A stretch of 13,444 nt of DNA, taken from assembly GCA_017526045.1 (NCBI GenBank), contig JAFXRX010000326.1, positions 1-13,444 on the forward strand, given 5' to 3'. The stretch comes from Opitutales bacterium. GTDB taxonomy: Bacteria; Verrucomicrobiota; Verrucomicrobiia; Opitutales; Intestinicryptomonadaceae. Shown here one piece after another: positions 13,378 through 13,444 of this stretch (position 1 is its first letter; the number at the start of each line of letters is the position of its first letter). The notes beneath the pieces were generated by a model, which worked only from the letters and a program-made list of their open reading frames with translations, was not told the origin of the DNA and searched no databases. The position numbers were made by a program, and so were the translations under genes.

Positions 13378-13410
13378 AAAAAACGCGAACTGCAAATGCA
13401 ATTCGCGTTT
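13377..13410 (-). terminator. Terminator downstream of the tRNA
   Basis: On the minus strand, AACGCGAA and TTCGCGTT (within 13382-13409) form a strong stem that extends through TGCA/TGCA. A run of seven T residues follows (13384-13378). It starts just after the CCA end of the tRNA, as expected for an intrinsic terminator of that transcript. Confidence 0.8.
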
Positions 13411-13414
13411 AAAA

Positions 13415-13444
13415 TGGTGGGCGGTACAAGACTCGAACTTGTGA
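13415..13444 (-). tRNA. tRNA, 3' end only (partial, identity unknown)
   Basis: The minus strand at the window edge reads as a tRNA 3' end. It has a T-stem ACAAG/CTTGT around the canonical seven-base loop TTCGAGT, then the acceptor strand ACCGCCC, discriminator A and an encoded CCA at 13417-13415. The anticodon lies beyond the window. The acceptor implies a 5' strand GGGCGGT, which is compatible with tRNA-Val among others, but identity cannot be assigned. Confidence 0.88.

Noticed and set aside
1..13444. CRISPR array, insertion sequence or integrase gene
   Set aside because: No regularly spaced repeats, no transposase or recombinase motifs, and no flanking target duplications were found.

Overview
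The window looks like a bacterial chromosome segment from a PEP-CTERM-bearing, probably anaerobic lineage. My best guess is Verrucomicrobiota (Opitutales-like). The basis is a secreted protease with a PEP-CTERM tail, a ferredoxin-linked ketoacid oxidoreductase cluster, weak or absent Shine-Dalgarno sequences at most starts, and A/T-rich leaders between GC-richer genes. The genus cannot be read from the sequence. TGA is used as an ordinary stop in several genes.

Layout. (1) 1-92: the 3' end of a 5S rRNA and its terminator, i.e. the end of an rRNA operon. (2) 116-2792: an AT-rich block of five minus-strand genes for small envelope proteins: a lipoprotein, a helical protein with a membrane tail, a DUF805 protein cut by an in-frame TGA, and two unknown membrane proteins. 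They form two apparent transcription units, each preceded by a copy of a ~57 bp repeat. (3) 2973-3266: a divergent small XRE-type repressor with a two-armed dyad just before its start. (4) 3267-3606: an AT-rich gap holding a probable 24-residue one-helix microprotein (minus strand) with a strong ribosome site, and a perfect 9-bp inverted repeat. (5) 3607-7798: a tight five-gene operon, iorA-iorB-paaK-like ligase-ACT protein-hotdog thioesterase, acting on aryl pyruvates, aryl acetates and their CoA thioesters. This IorA lacks the usual C-terminal 8Fe-8S domain. (6) 7795-8781: a convergent trypsin-like serine protease with signal peptide and PEP-CTERM tail. (7) 8981-9706: a lysine-rich, AT-rich PD-(D/E)XK nuclease-like gene, probably acquired. 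(8) 13090-9703 (minus): a tandem-AAA+ ATPase followed after a short gap by an RNase J-like beta-CASP metallo-beta-lactamase protein. (9) 13091-13444: a structured leader for the ATPase gene, a tRNA-like 3'-end fragment, a terminator, and the 3' end of a tRNA on the minus strand.

How the parts work together. The ior operon is the clearest metabolic unit: CoA-dependent interconversion of aryl pyruvate and aryl acetyl-CoA, ligation or hydrolysis of the thioester, and an ACT protein that may sense an amino acid. The ATPase and beta-CASP genes are probably co-transcribed and suggest an ATP-driven remodelling step coupled to RNA (or DNA) cleavage. No established defence system can be named. The items most worth checking are the in-frame TGA in the DUF805 gene, the microprotein, the AAA+/beta-CASP pair, and the inverted tRNA 3'-end copy.
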